Of a stretch of DNA of 58,315 nucleotides, positions 52,011-58,315 are shown piece by piece (position 1 is the first letter of the stretch; every line of letters starts with the position of its first letter). This DNA is from Rikenellaceae bacterium (GTDB lineage Bacteria; Bacteroidota; Bacteroidia; Bacteroidales; UBA932): the NCBI GenBank assembly GCA_900771005.1, contig CAAGMI010000248.1:1-58315 (forward strand). Direction: 5' to 3'. Below the pieces are notes generated by a model. It did no database searches and was not told the DNA's origin. It saw nothing but the letters and a program-made list of their open reading frames with translations. The position numbers and the translations under genes are program-made.

Positions 52011-52625
52011 TTATTTGAATAGTCCGAACAACTCGGCGTCAATCTTATCGGTAATTGACGCGAAGTCCTCGGGAACGTTTTCGAAGTCGAGATTGTCCGC
52101 ATTGACGACCAGCAGTTTCCCTTTATATCCGGCAATCCAGTCATCATAACGCTGATTGAGTCCGGCCAGATAGTCCAGACTCATGCTCTGCTCATATTCC
52201 CTGCCCCGCTTCTGTATCTGATAGACAAGGTGTTCTATCGAAGACTTGAGGTATATGAGGAGGTCAGGAGCCCCCGACATTGAAGACATAACTTCAAACA
52301 GCTGCATATACGTATCGAAATCCCTGTCGGACAGATTGCCCATGTCATGGTTGTTCTTGACGAAGATGTTCACGCCCTCGAACAGAGTCCTGTCCTGGAT
52401 GATGACTTCATCGGACTTGGAGATTTCCATAAGGTCCCTGAACCTCTGGGCCAGGAAATATGTCTCGAGATTGTATGACCAGCGCGGAATATCCTTGTAA
52501 TAATCCTCAAGATACGGATTATATGTTACGGATTCATATTTCGGAACCCATCCGTAATGTTCCGAAAGCATCCTTGTTAGAGTGGTTTTCCCACTTCCAA
52601 TATTTCCAGCAACACCGATATGCAT
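52011..52625 (-). CDS. Deoxynucleoside kinase, copy 2
   Basis: The 204-residue paralogue has the same P-loop GNIGSGKT (7-14), IIQDRTLFEGVNIF and KRGREYEQSMSLDYL. Differences cluster in the substrate-contact regions (YEDARIFAPNLHDMG in copy 1, FEGVNIFVKNNHDMG here), which may give different base preferences, as in other bacteria with paired dAK/dGK enzymes. That assignment is inference. It is first in its operon, divergent from the MBL hydrolase. Confidence 0.9.
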   Translation of the reverse strand: MHIGVAGNIGSGKTTLTRMLSEHYGWVPKYESVTYNPYLEDYYKDIPRWSYNLETYFLAQRFRDLMEISKSDEVIIQDRTLFEGVNIFVKNNHDMGNLSDRDFDTYMQLFEVMSSMSGAPDLLIYLKSSIEHLVYQIQKRGREYEQSMSLDYLAGLNQRYDDWIAGYKGKLLVVNADNLDFENVPEDFASITDKIDAELFGLFK

Positions 52626-52639
52626 TTCGCTCTTGCGCC

Positions 52640-52654
52640 AATCTTACAAATTTA
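52640..52654 (-). promoter_or_regulatory. Promoter element of deoxynucleoside kinase copy 2 (duplicated)
   Basis: Identical 15-mer to 51991-52005, with the minus-strand -7 box TAAATTTG 21 nt before the copy 2 ATG. The conservation shows the duplicated unit included the promoter. Confidence 0.5.
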
Positions 52655-52667
52655 ATAATAATGTTTG

Positions 52668-52675
52668 TATTTTTG
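52668..52675 (+). promoter_or_regulatory. Probable -7 box for the MBL hydrolase
   Basis: TATTTTTG matches TAnnTTTG and lies 22 nt before the ATG at 52698. No good -33 TTTG is present. Confidence 0.35.
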
Positions 52676-52697
52676 CCCTGTAAACAAGGGAATACGT

Positions 52698-53369
52698 ATG
52701 TTAAAAATCAAGCAGTTCACTTTCAATCTCTTCAGTGAGAACACCATAGTCCTCGACAACGGGGAGAACGGGGCCGTGATAATCGACCCGGGATGCTATT
52801 CGGATGATGAGAAAAATGCCTTTCTGAACTATCTGGATGCTGAAAACATCCGCCCGTCAGCGATATTCCTCACACACGGTCACCCGGATCACGTCTATGG
52901 AGTGAAGATGCTCCAGAGCAGATATGACATCCCCGTATATCTGCATAAGGATGACCTTCAGGTACTTGATTACAGCGAGAGGCTGATTTCAAAACTCGGG
53001 CTCAAGAACCCGGACACCACATTCAGCAAAACCTGGATATCCGACGGACAGAAAATCTCCGCAGCCGGCCTCGAATTTGAGGTCATCCACACTCCGGGGC
53101 ACTCTCCCGGATGCGTGTGCTACTATGACAGGAAAGATGGGCTTATCTTCACGGGGGACACTCTTTTCGCAGGAGCCATAGGCAGAAGCGACCTCTTCGG
53201 AGGCGACTATGACAAGTTGATAGTATCGGTGATGGACAAGCTCATGATGCTTGATGCGGAAGTGGAGGTTCACCCCGGCCACGGAGGCACCACCACAATA
53301 GGCTACGAGAGGATGAACAACCCGTTCCTCGAGCCTTTCAACGAACCCGAAGAGACGAATGGAGACTGA
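52698..53369 (+). CDS. Metallo-beta-lactamase-fold hydrolase (glyoxalase II-like)
   Basis: The metal-binding motif THGHPDH is at residues 59-65, with downstream His in TPGHSPGC, Asp in FTGDTLFAGAIGRSDL and His in VHPGHGG. This is the small glyoxalase II-like MBL group of about 210-220 residues; the substrate is not known. The start at 52698 (MLKIKQFTFNLF) is chosen over a longer frame because the family begins there and AAGGGAA precedes it. Confidence 0.9.
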   Translation: MLKIKQFTFNLFSENTIVLDNGENGAVIIDPGCYSDDEKNAFLNYLDAENIRPSAIFLTHGHPDHVYGVKMLQSRYDIPVYLHKDDLQVLDYSERLISKLGLKNPDTTFSKTWISDGQKISAAGLEFEVIHTPGHSPGCVCYYDRKDGLIFTGDTLFAGAIGRSDLFGGDYDKLIVSVMDKLMMLDAEVEVHPGHGGTTTIGYERMNNPFLEPFNEPEETNGD

Positions 53370-53386
53370 GATTCCCAGCCAATAAA

Positions 53387-53548
53387 TTAATCTTCATAAT
53401 CCAGCATCAGGTCAACGTTGCTTGAAGGAAGCCCGGGGATCCTGCCCATCAGGCCCTCCAGCCCTTCCTTGATATTCTTCTTGATTTCCGCTTTCTGCGA
53501 CAGTGTCAGCTCATCCTTGAGCTTCCAAAGAATGATGTGGTGTGTCAT
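53387..53548 (-). pseudogene. Truncated Dabb (stress-responsive alpha/beta barrel) domain gene
   Basis: A 53-residue frame starts MTHHIILWKLKDELTLSQKA and continues EIKKNIKEGLEGLMGRIPGL, the N-terminal half of a Dabb protein. Full Dabb proteins have about 95-105 residues. After IPGL the text jumps to PSSNVDLMLDYED and stops, so the central strand and the C-terminal helix are missing. It faces the MBL hydrolase in convergent orientation, 17 bp apart. Confidence 0.65.
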
Positions 53549-53665
53549 ATTTTTATGTCAGACGGGCATTCAAAGAGAGAAAGAAATCCGATATGCCTAA
53601 ACCGATGCCTACTACTGGTCTTCGGTACTCTGTACGCCCTACCCGGCTAACGCGTGCGTGGCACT

Positions 53666-55027
53666 TTACAACACCCCGGATATCGTTTCCGTTATCGAAG
53701 CCTGATAGACATCGGGCATTGTCTCGGAAAGAGGGTATGGGGATTTGGTGTATATGTGCATCCACTCTATCTCATATTCATACCCTTTTCTCACCTGATA
53801 TCCGCGTTTTGAGGCAAGATATGCGTTCTGACCGTTTGAATAACCGGCAAAGAAGACTGTCTCGTCCTTGAACGAGCTCCTCGCCTCCATCTGATATTCG
53901 CAGAACGGCTCTCCCTGGGAAAAGAAAAATATTACGCCATTTACGTTCAACGCGTTCATGTCAAAATCCAATGACTTGTAATTCTTGCCCGGCAAGTCCC
54001 ATTCGTCAAGAATCTGTTTCTTCCATTTTTCCACATCTTCCTTAAAATTGGTGAATGTGGTTTTGACATTTTTTATTGAGTCGGCGTGAGCAATCACCGC
54101 CTCTTTAGTTACCTCCGGGATGGCATACGGCAGGTGCGAGACATTGTGGAAAAACTTCAGCGTCCCATCCTTCCCGGCAGGTGAGAATGTAATGTCGGCC
54201 AGGGATAAAAATAGACTGTTCCCGCACTTCTCTGCATATTGGTAATCCTTAGGGCCTTCGGCAGGGTCCATATTCCCGGCGGCTCCTGTGAACTGGAAAA
54301 CCTCGCAGTCCCATTCCCTAGCGAGCTGTCCCCGCGCGACTCCGGAGTAGTCCGAAGACAGCAGAAGGCTCTCCGGCCCCATACATACCGGATGGCAGGC
54401 AAGATTTATGATAGCGCATATAGGTTCTCCTTCCTTGCTTACAAAACGGGCGGCATAAACGTCAGCATCTACCGGACCCTCTTTCTCACACCTGTTTCCG
54501 GGAATGTCTGTGGCGGTTTTTCCGACTTCGAGCCTGAATTCACGGAAAGCCTTTTCGTCCTTGACCGTCTTCACGGCATTTGCCACTATAGTTTCCACCG
54601 TACGCAGTTTGTACGCATAATTCGGTCCGTCCGGCTCTGCCCAGGTGCCGGTAACGCGCGGTGCACTGTGAGTATGCAGGTTGTTGAGAAGTATGTACTT
54701 GCGGTCAAGACCAGTCCCGGCAGCTATCCTGTCACGTATTTCAGATGCAAGTGCGGGAGAAGTCTCCATAAGGTCATTGTTCACTATGCAGACTTTCTGC
54801 TTTCCGTCCGTAATGACCAGACAGTAGGTTCTAATCTTCAGATGTATCCCCGTTGACAACTCTTTCCTGTCGGAAAAACCGGCCAGACTGACCTGTTCCC
54901 CTTCGAGTGTGGAGATGTCAGCTGAAGAATAATTGCATTTGAGCGGGCTTGTGTCCTGTGAAGGATATTTCTGGCAACAAGCCAAAAAGAGGATTGAAAT
55001 TATGAATGGAATCTTGAATACTTTCAT
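53666..55027 (-). CDS. Lipoprotein related to neutral/alkaline ceramidase
   Basis: After a lipoprotein signal (LFLAC, Cys17) the 453-residue protein carries the neutral-ceramidase N-domain features: the zinc-binding LNNLHTHSAP (near 113-122), LACHPVCMG, and FTGAAGNMDP. Ceramidases hydrolyse the N-acyl bond of ceramide; here the C-terminal beta domain of animal and Pseudomonas enzymes is shortened, so the true substrate may be another N-acyl or acyl compound. It is exported and second in an operon with a YtcJ-like amidohydrolase. Confidence 0.8.
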   Translation of the reverse strand: MKVFKIPFIISILFLACCQKYPSQDTSPLKCNYSSADISTLEGEQVSLAGFSDRKELSTGIHLKIRTYCLVITDGKQKVCIVNNDLMETSPALASEIRDRIAAGTGLDRKYILLNNLHTHSAPRVTGTWAEPDGPNYAYKLRTVETIVANAVKTVKDEKAFREFRLEVGKTATDIPGNRCEKEGPVDADVYAARFVSKEGEPICAIINLACHPVCMGPESLLLSSDYSGVARGQLAREWDCEVFQFTGAAGNMDPAEGPKDYQYAEKCGNSLFLSLADITFSPAGKDGTLKFFHNVSHLPYAIPEVTKEAVIAHADSIKNVKTTFTNFKEDVEKWKKQILDEWDLPGKNYKSLDFDMNALNVNGVIFFFSQGEPFCEYQMEARSSFKDETVFFAGYSNGQNAYLASKRGYQVRKGYEYEIEWMHIYTKSPYPLSETMPDVYQASITETISGVL

Positions 55028-55038
55028 ACCGCTTACAT

Positions 55039-56862
55039 CTAGTTACTCGGGTAGACTTGTTTTCCTTCAAACCAGGTGCTTGCGACGTTAACCTGGAAGA
55101 TTTCCTTTTGTTTTCCTTGTGTTTCCAGTTCAAGAACATTCTTGTCCAGCACCACGAAATCGGCATATTTCCCGACCTCAATGGAACCGCGTTCCTCCTG
55201 GAGGCCGAGACTTATGGCTCCATTGATGGTGAGGCACTTGAGCGCCTGGGCGACAGTGAGCAGCTCTGAAGGGTTGAGCGGGTTCACATCGGGAAACTCG
55301 GGGCACACTCCGTTCACGGCTACTCCAATAATGTTCGGGACGGTGCCCGGAGTTGTCCCGGCAGGAGAGTCGGTGGAGGATGACACTACGATGCCTGCAT
55401 CCATCAGTGATTTCATCGGATAGCCGCTTTCATAAATATCTTTCGGGATATGGGCGAGATAAGGCATAGCCCAATCGGGATCCCCTACGTGCCAGATGAT
55501 ATTGGATGCGATGAGGATGTCGTTTTCCGCACAGCGTGCGATATCCTTATTCATAATGTTTCTCACGTGAGCAAGCGAATTGGGTACTGTCAGCGAGGAA
55601 GCCGTGCGGGAGGCGCAATATGCATTGATGACAGCCTCGCAGGCCAGATCTCCGAAAGTATGGGTGTGGACAGGGAAGCCTCTCTCATTGGACGCGGCAA
55701 CGATAGCGTCCAGTTCTTCCTGCTCCCAGATGATGTTGCCGTGCTTTTTGTCGGCAGGAAGGTCCTTCAAATATTCCTCGCTTATCCAGCCTGTGCCCGT
55801 TTCAGTAACGCCGTCTGCGAAGAGTTTCACTCCATTGGCTATGACGTGACGGCTGGAATACTTGTCTACGAGTGTGCTGATGTAATCAAGCCTCTTTTTA
55901 ACGGTTTCCGGTATAGGTCCTCCTTTCGGGAATCCCCAGTCATAACTGCGGATATTGTAGAATCCTATCATATTGACCGTGAATTCTCCCGACTGGTCCA
56001 AGTCATAGGCATACTTGTAGGCTCTGGCCTCTTCATCCAGATAGTTGGTTGCTGCGTCCAGATAACAAGTGAAGCCACGCTCATTGAGTGCATTTACCGC
56101 GTTGATGCAAGCCTGACGGTACTGGGCATCGGCGAGAAGGGCGCCTACTGCCTTGTTGACAACGTAAGGTATAACTTCGTCTGTGATGTAGCCGGTAGGC
56201 CTGCCGGTTTCATCTAATGTGAGGATGTCGCCTCCACGGACATCCATCAGTTTCTGCCCGTTATCCTTGAGAAGTCCGGCTTTTTTCAGCGCGAGAGTAT
56301 TGCACAGAGCATTGTGGCCGCCACCGTCAATAAGTATTATGGGGTATTCTGTTGAAATCTCATCAAGCCTCCCGGCATAATCTGTCTTGTTGTCTTTCTG
56401 CACCTTCTCCGTAGCCCATCCGAAAGATACGAAAGGCCCAGGATTGGATTTCATCTTTTGAGGTATCACAGTTTTGACCAGTTCTTCGTACGAGGCCTTG
56501 AATCCCGGAAGCATAGTTGCCACGCCTTCAACACCGATGAAATGTCCGTGACCTTCAGTACAGCCGGGGATGATGAGCCCCTTGCCGTCATAGTCAAAAA
56601 CCTTCATATCCGGCGTAATATATTCCGCCGCTCCGGCTCTCGAACCTACGTACACGAACTTGCCGTCCTTGACGACGAATGCTTTGGCGATTGACTCCGA
56701 CTGGTCTGCGGTAAAGATTTCGCCATACACCACAAAATTCCTGCCCGACAAGGGGTTTTCAGGTCCATCTGATTTCTGGCAGCCGGCAAACAGGCAAATC
56801 CCGATAATGGTACACGCAACTGCGATGAGTCCAAAGGTTTTCTTAGATGTATTCATATCCAA
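55039..56862 (-). CDS. YtcJ-like metal-dependent amidohydrolase, lipoprotein
   Basis: The 607-residue protein has a lipoprotein signal (LFAGC, Cys28) and the amidohydrolase_3 layout: EGHGHFIG metal-binding HxH near residue 103, HTHTFGD, SLAHVRNIM and SSSTDSPAG with the late metal Asp, then a DKNVLELE strand. The family includes enzymes hydrolysing amides, carbamates or N-acyl amino acids. It may start at Met1 or Met3. It precedes the ceramidase-like gene by 11 bp. Confidence 0.85.
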   Translation of the reverse strand: MDMNTSKKTFGLIAVACTIIGICLFAGCQKSDGPENPLSGRNFVVYGEIFTADQSESIAKAFVVKDGKFVYVGSRAGAAEYITPDMKVFDYDGKGLIIPGCTEGHGHFIGVEGVATMLPGFKASYEELVKTVIPQKMKSNPGPFVSFGWATEKVQKDNKTDYAGRLDEISTEYPIILIDGGGHNALCNTLALKKAGLLKDNGQKLMDVRGGDILTLDETGRPTGYITDEVIPYVVNKAVGALLADAQYRQACINAVNALNERGFTCYLDAATNYLDEEARAYKYAYDLDQSGEFTVNMIGFYNIRSYDWGFPKGGPIPETVKKRLDYISTLVDKYSSRHVIANGVKLFADGVTETGTGWISEEYLKDLPADKKHGNIIWEQEELDAIVAASNERGFPVHTHTFGDLACEAVINAYCASRTASSLTVPNSLAHVRNIMNKDIARCAENDILIASNIIWHVGDPDWAMPYLAHIPKDIYESGYPMKSLMDAGIVVSSSTDSPAGTTPGTVPNIIGVAVNGVCPEFPDVNPLNPSELLTVAQALKCLTINGAISLGLQEERGSIEVGKYADFVVLDKNVLELETQGKQKEIFQVNVASTWFEGKQVYPSN

Positions 56863-56969
56863 GTCTCTTTACAGATGTTTAAAGTTTGTAATCCTTGACG
56901 AAGTTACGCTTTTCTTCTTAAATTCCTATCAAATGAAATCCGGCGAAGAGAACTCTCTTTGATTCCGTC

Positions 56970-56987
56970 CATCCGCCTGTGCGGATG
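56970..56987. repeat. ATCCG/CGGAT palindrome, copy 1
   Basis: CATCCG (56970-56975), loop CCTGTG, CGGATG (56982-56987). One of three related hairpins in the right edge. Confidence 0.6.
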
Positions 56988-57237
56988 AATCAGATGCATA
57001 ATTGGCGTGGAAAGAATCTTTGCGGATACGGCGAAAGTCATTCCGTGGATAAAATCGCCAATATCGTCCACGGAACATGTATATCTGCCCACCGACACGG
57101 GAACGAAGGGATGCTGAAACAAGTTATAGGAATCTGCCTTCCAGATACGTCCAACGTAACTTACAGGCAAATTTTTAGGCTCAAGTTACGTTAATGTTCA
57201 TTCTATGCGACTGTAGGGCATATCCGCATAACTTGAA

Positions 57238-57328
57238 AGGCCACCAGGCGCTGCGGCACAAGCGAGGCATTTCCGAGCGGAGCGAGGGGAAGTCCCTCTG
57301 CCGAGTCTGGCCGCAGCGCTGGTGGCCT
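57238..57328. repeat. Long inverted repeat around a GC-rich core
   Basis: AGGCCACCAGGCGCTGCGGC (57238-57257) and GCCGCAGCGCTGGTGGCCT (57310-57328) are inverted copies differing by one extra G. The 52-bp interior includes a GAGGG/CCCTC hairpin (57284-57298). As RNA this would form one long hairpin. It resembles a structured intergenic element or mobile-element end, not coding DNA. Confidence 0.7.
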
Positions 57329-57345
57329 GGCTGATATTCTGTTGG

Positions 57346-57369
57346 ATTCATCCGTCTGAACGGATGAAT
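57346..57369. repeat. ATCCG/CGGAT palindrome, copy 2
   Basis: ATTCATCCG, loop TCTGAA, CGGATGAAT: a perfect 9-bp stem, just upstream of the hicA promoter. Confidence 0.65.
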
Positions 57370-57392
57370 TGAAAGAATAAACTTTGCAAAAA

Positions 57393-57423
57393 TTTGTAAA
57401 TGGTAGGAATTTTCCTATCTTTG
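57393..57423 (+). promoter_or_regulatory. Consensus promoter of hicAB
   Basis: TTTG (57393-57396), exactly 19 bp, and TATCTTTG (57416-57423) form a perfect TTTG-N19-TAnnTTTG promoter. The ATG of the original hicA frame is at 57447, giving a short leader of about 17 nt. Confidence 0.75.
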
Positions 57424-57446
57424 CACTGTGGTTGTGAACGAAGAAT

Positions 57447-57633
57447 ATGAAGTACAGAACTTATTAAAAAACTGAAAAAGATTGGATGTACGAATACCGG
57501 TTCGCAACAAGCCGGACATCCGCTATGGTATAGTCCACGAACAGGGAAAACTTTTCAGCTAAGTAATCATTCAAGTCAGGAAGTTGCAACTGGAACCCTG
57601 AGGAAAATCTTGAAGGATGCGGGGCTTGAATAA
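57447..57633 (+). pseudogene. hicA: hicA mRNA-interferase toxin gene with broken start frame
   Basis: From 57457 the frame reads ELIKKLKKIGCTNTG, then AGHPLWYSPRTGKTF and SSQEVATGTLRKILKDAGLE, a complete HicA fold with its active-site His in AGHPLWY. The only nearby ATG (57447, MKYR) is in another frame and reaches a stop at 57465. A 2-nt loss, for example one CA from TACACAGAA, would join MKYT to ELIKK. No ATG, GTG or TTG precedes the HicA frame after its upstream stop at 57448. HicA toxins cleave mRNA. The gene is either inactive or needs an unusual start. Confidence 0.75.
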
Positions 57634-57658
57634 CATAATTTGAAACAACATTACATTT

Positions 57659-58060
57659 ATGAAAAAAATTAAGGTTTATATTGAAAGATCGCAGTTCGGA
57701 TACTCTGCATATATGGATGATACACCGCTTGATTACTCTTGCATTGGAGAAGGAAAGACGGTTGAAGAAACCATTAGTGATTTCAATAACGCATATAATG
57801 AAATGCGCGCATACTACGAAAAAGAAGGCAAACCTTTCGAAGAAATCACCTACGAATTTTACTATGACGCCGCCTCTTTTCTGCAGGAATATGCTCCATC
57901 GTTCAGTTTGGCCGGCCTTGAGAGAATAACAGGAGTCAATCAGACTATGCTCGGCCATTATCTTCATGGGAGACGAAAACCATCCAAAAAGACAATTGAA
58001 AAAATTGAAAAAGGTGTAAATGATTTTGCGCGGGAACTTTCCTCCCTTCACTTCGCATAA
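57659..58060 (+). CDS. hicB: HicB-type antitoxin
   Basis: The N-terminal half (residues 1-65) has the HicB RNase H-like fold: IERSQFGYSAYMDDTPLDYS, GKTVEETISDFNNAYNEM. The C-terminal half carries a helix-turn-helix (SLAGLERITGVNQTMLGHYL) used for autoregulation. Length 133 residues, intact. It follows the broken hicA by 25 bp and shares its promoter. A palindrome at 58081-58102 lies 20 bp after its stop. Confidence 0.88.
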   Translation: MKKIKVYIERSQFGYSAYMDDTPLDYSCIGEGKTVEETISDFNNAYNEMRAYYEKEGKPFEEITYEFYYDAASFLQEYAPSFSLAGLERITGVNQTMLGHYLHGRRKPSKKTIEKIEKGVNDFARELSSLHFA

Positions 58061-58080
58061 ATTATTACTTGATAGACGAG

Positions 58081-58102
58081 TTCATCCATCTGTGCGGATG
58101 AA
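58081..58102. repeat. ATCCG/CGGAT palindrome, copy 3
   Basis: TTCATCC, A, loop TCTGTG, C, GGATGAA: the same hairpin with one unpaired position each side. Together with copy 2 it brackets the hicAB module. Confidence 0.6.
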
Positions 58103-58315
58103 GGTCAGGGGACGGAACGGGATAATTTTTCGGATTCTGCTTATTTTGAGTATATTTACACGATATTATGTTTACCCAGGCGTCATACAATAATATGTTC
58201 TGCGCTCTCCTGTGTCTGAGGGGGGGGGTATAACGTCGTATATTTCAATAACTTAGACCATTCAAAGCGTGACGGCCCATAGGCGGGCTGCCGCGCTTTC
58301 GCTTTATATACACTT
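58103..58315. other. Right-end intergenic sequence with a G9 tract
   Basis: No gene is seen in the last 213 bp. A run of nine G is at 58220-58228. A GCCC/GGGC hairpin lies near 58275. The start of the next gene would be outside the window. Confidence 0.5.

Larger units (their letters stand above)
56863..57446. other. Gene-poor region rich in inverted repeats
   Basis: No credible gene is seen in these 584 bp. Plus- and minus-strand open frames of 71 and 88 codons overlap but lack a convincing start. Inverted repeats are at 57041-57049/57067-57075 (TTCCGTGGA), 57153-57162/57183-57192 (AACGTAACTT), 57120-57127/57228-57235 (CAAGTTAT) and 57238-57257/57310-57328 (about 19 bp, one bulge), and two short palindromes lie at 56970-56987 and 57346-57369. 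The right end contains the hicA promoter. Confidence 0.7.

Noticed and set aside
53553..53765. 70-codon minus-strand frame before the Dabb fragment
   Set aside because: Overlaps the ceramidase-like 3' end in another frame and has no recognisable domain.
56904..57194. Overlapping 88- and 71-codon frames in the repeat-rich region
   Set aside because: The 88-codon frame needs TTG; both cover inverted repeats and show no domain.

Overview
The window is a chromosomal segment of a member of the Bacteroidales (Bacteroidota). The evidence is the Bacteroidota promoter form TTTG-N19-TAnnTTTG, including near-perfect copies before hicA and the DUF4143 ATPase; the Bacteroidota-type GIHH signature of IleS; the short SerA beside SerC and DUF1015; a GH57/glycogen-synthase/debranching-enzyme cluster; and many exported lipoproteins. 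Base composition is close to balanced. I cannot resolve family or genus. No rRNA, tRNA, CRISPR array or complete insertion sequence was recognised.

Left edge (1-2.2 kb) is accessory. It holds decayed remnants of an MmeI-like DNA methyltransferase and a DinD-like gene, then an intact DUF4143-type ATPase whose promoter sits in a 33-bp-periodic tandem repeat.

The core (2.2-53.4 kb) is dense housekeeping DNA. Minus strand: ileS-DksA/TraR-like-lspA-lipoprotein. Plus strand: cvpA-tsaB. A very long minus-strand series follows, read from about 28.7 kb down to 8.5 kb: rlmH, a 1098-residue sensor kinase, engB, prs, a small Cys-rich membrane protein, der, xseA, xseB, glgB, a glycogen debranching enzyme, glycogen synthase-like GT, GH57, alpha-glucan phosphorylase, ribF, a 58-residue protein, greA, a HIT protein and a thioredoxin-fold lipoprotein. 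Most of its junctions are overlaps or gaps of a few bases, and internal -7 boxes precede engB and greA. The glycogen enzymes (branching, debranching, synthesis, phosphorolysis) are embedded between DNA-repair and cofactor genes.

Next come a DUF4783 protein, efp, ispH-cmk, an NtrC-like regulator that lacks its DNA-binding domain, a secreted protein/O-methyltransferase/unknown trio, dnaX-lptB, and a minus-strand series yigZ-serC-serA-DUF1015-recQ-dnaG-metG. Then a pRiA4b ORF3-like protein with a strongly acidic tail, and a second minus-strand series of two tandem deoxynucleoside kinases, an acyl-CoA synthetase, a ROK kinase and an FKBP-type lipoprotein. A metallo-beta-lactamase-fold hydrolase closes the core.

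The right edge (53.4-58.3 kb) is accessory again. It holds a truncated Dabb-domain gene, a two-gene lipoprotein operon (YtcJ-like amidohydrolase and neutral-ceramidase-like hydrolase), about 580 bp of inverted-repeat-rich DNA without a convincing gene, and a hicAB module in which hicA has lost its start frame while hicB is intact. Three copies of a short ATCCG/CGGAT palindrome flank these elements. A recurring theme is that several first genes carry a -7 box only 4-6 nt before the start codon, suggesting leaderless or nearly leaderless transcripts.
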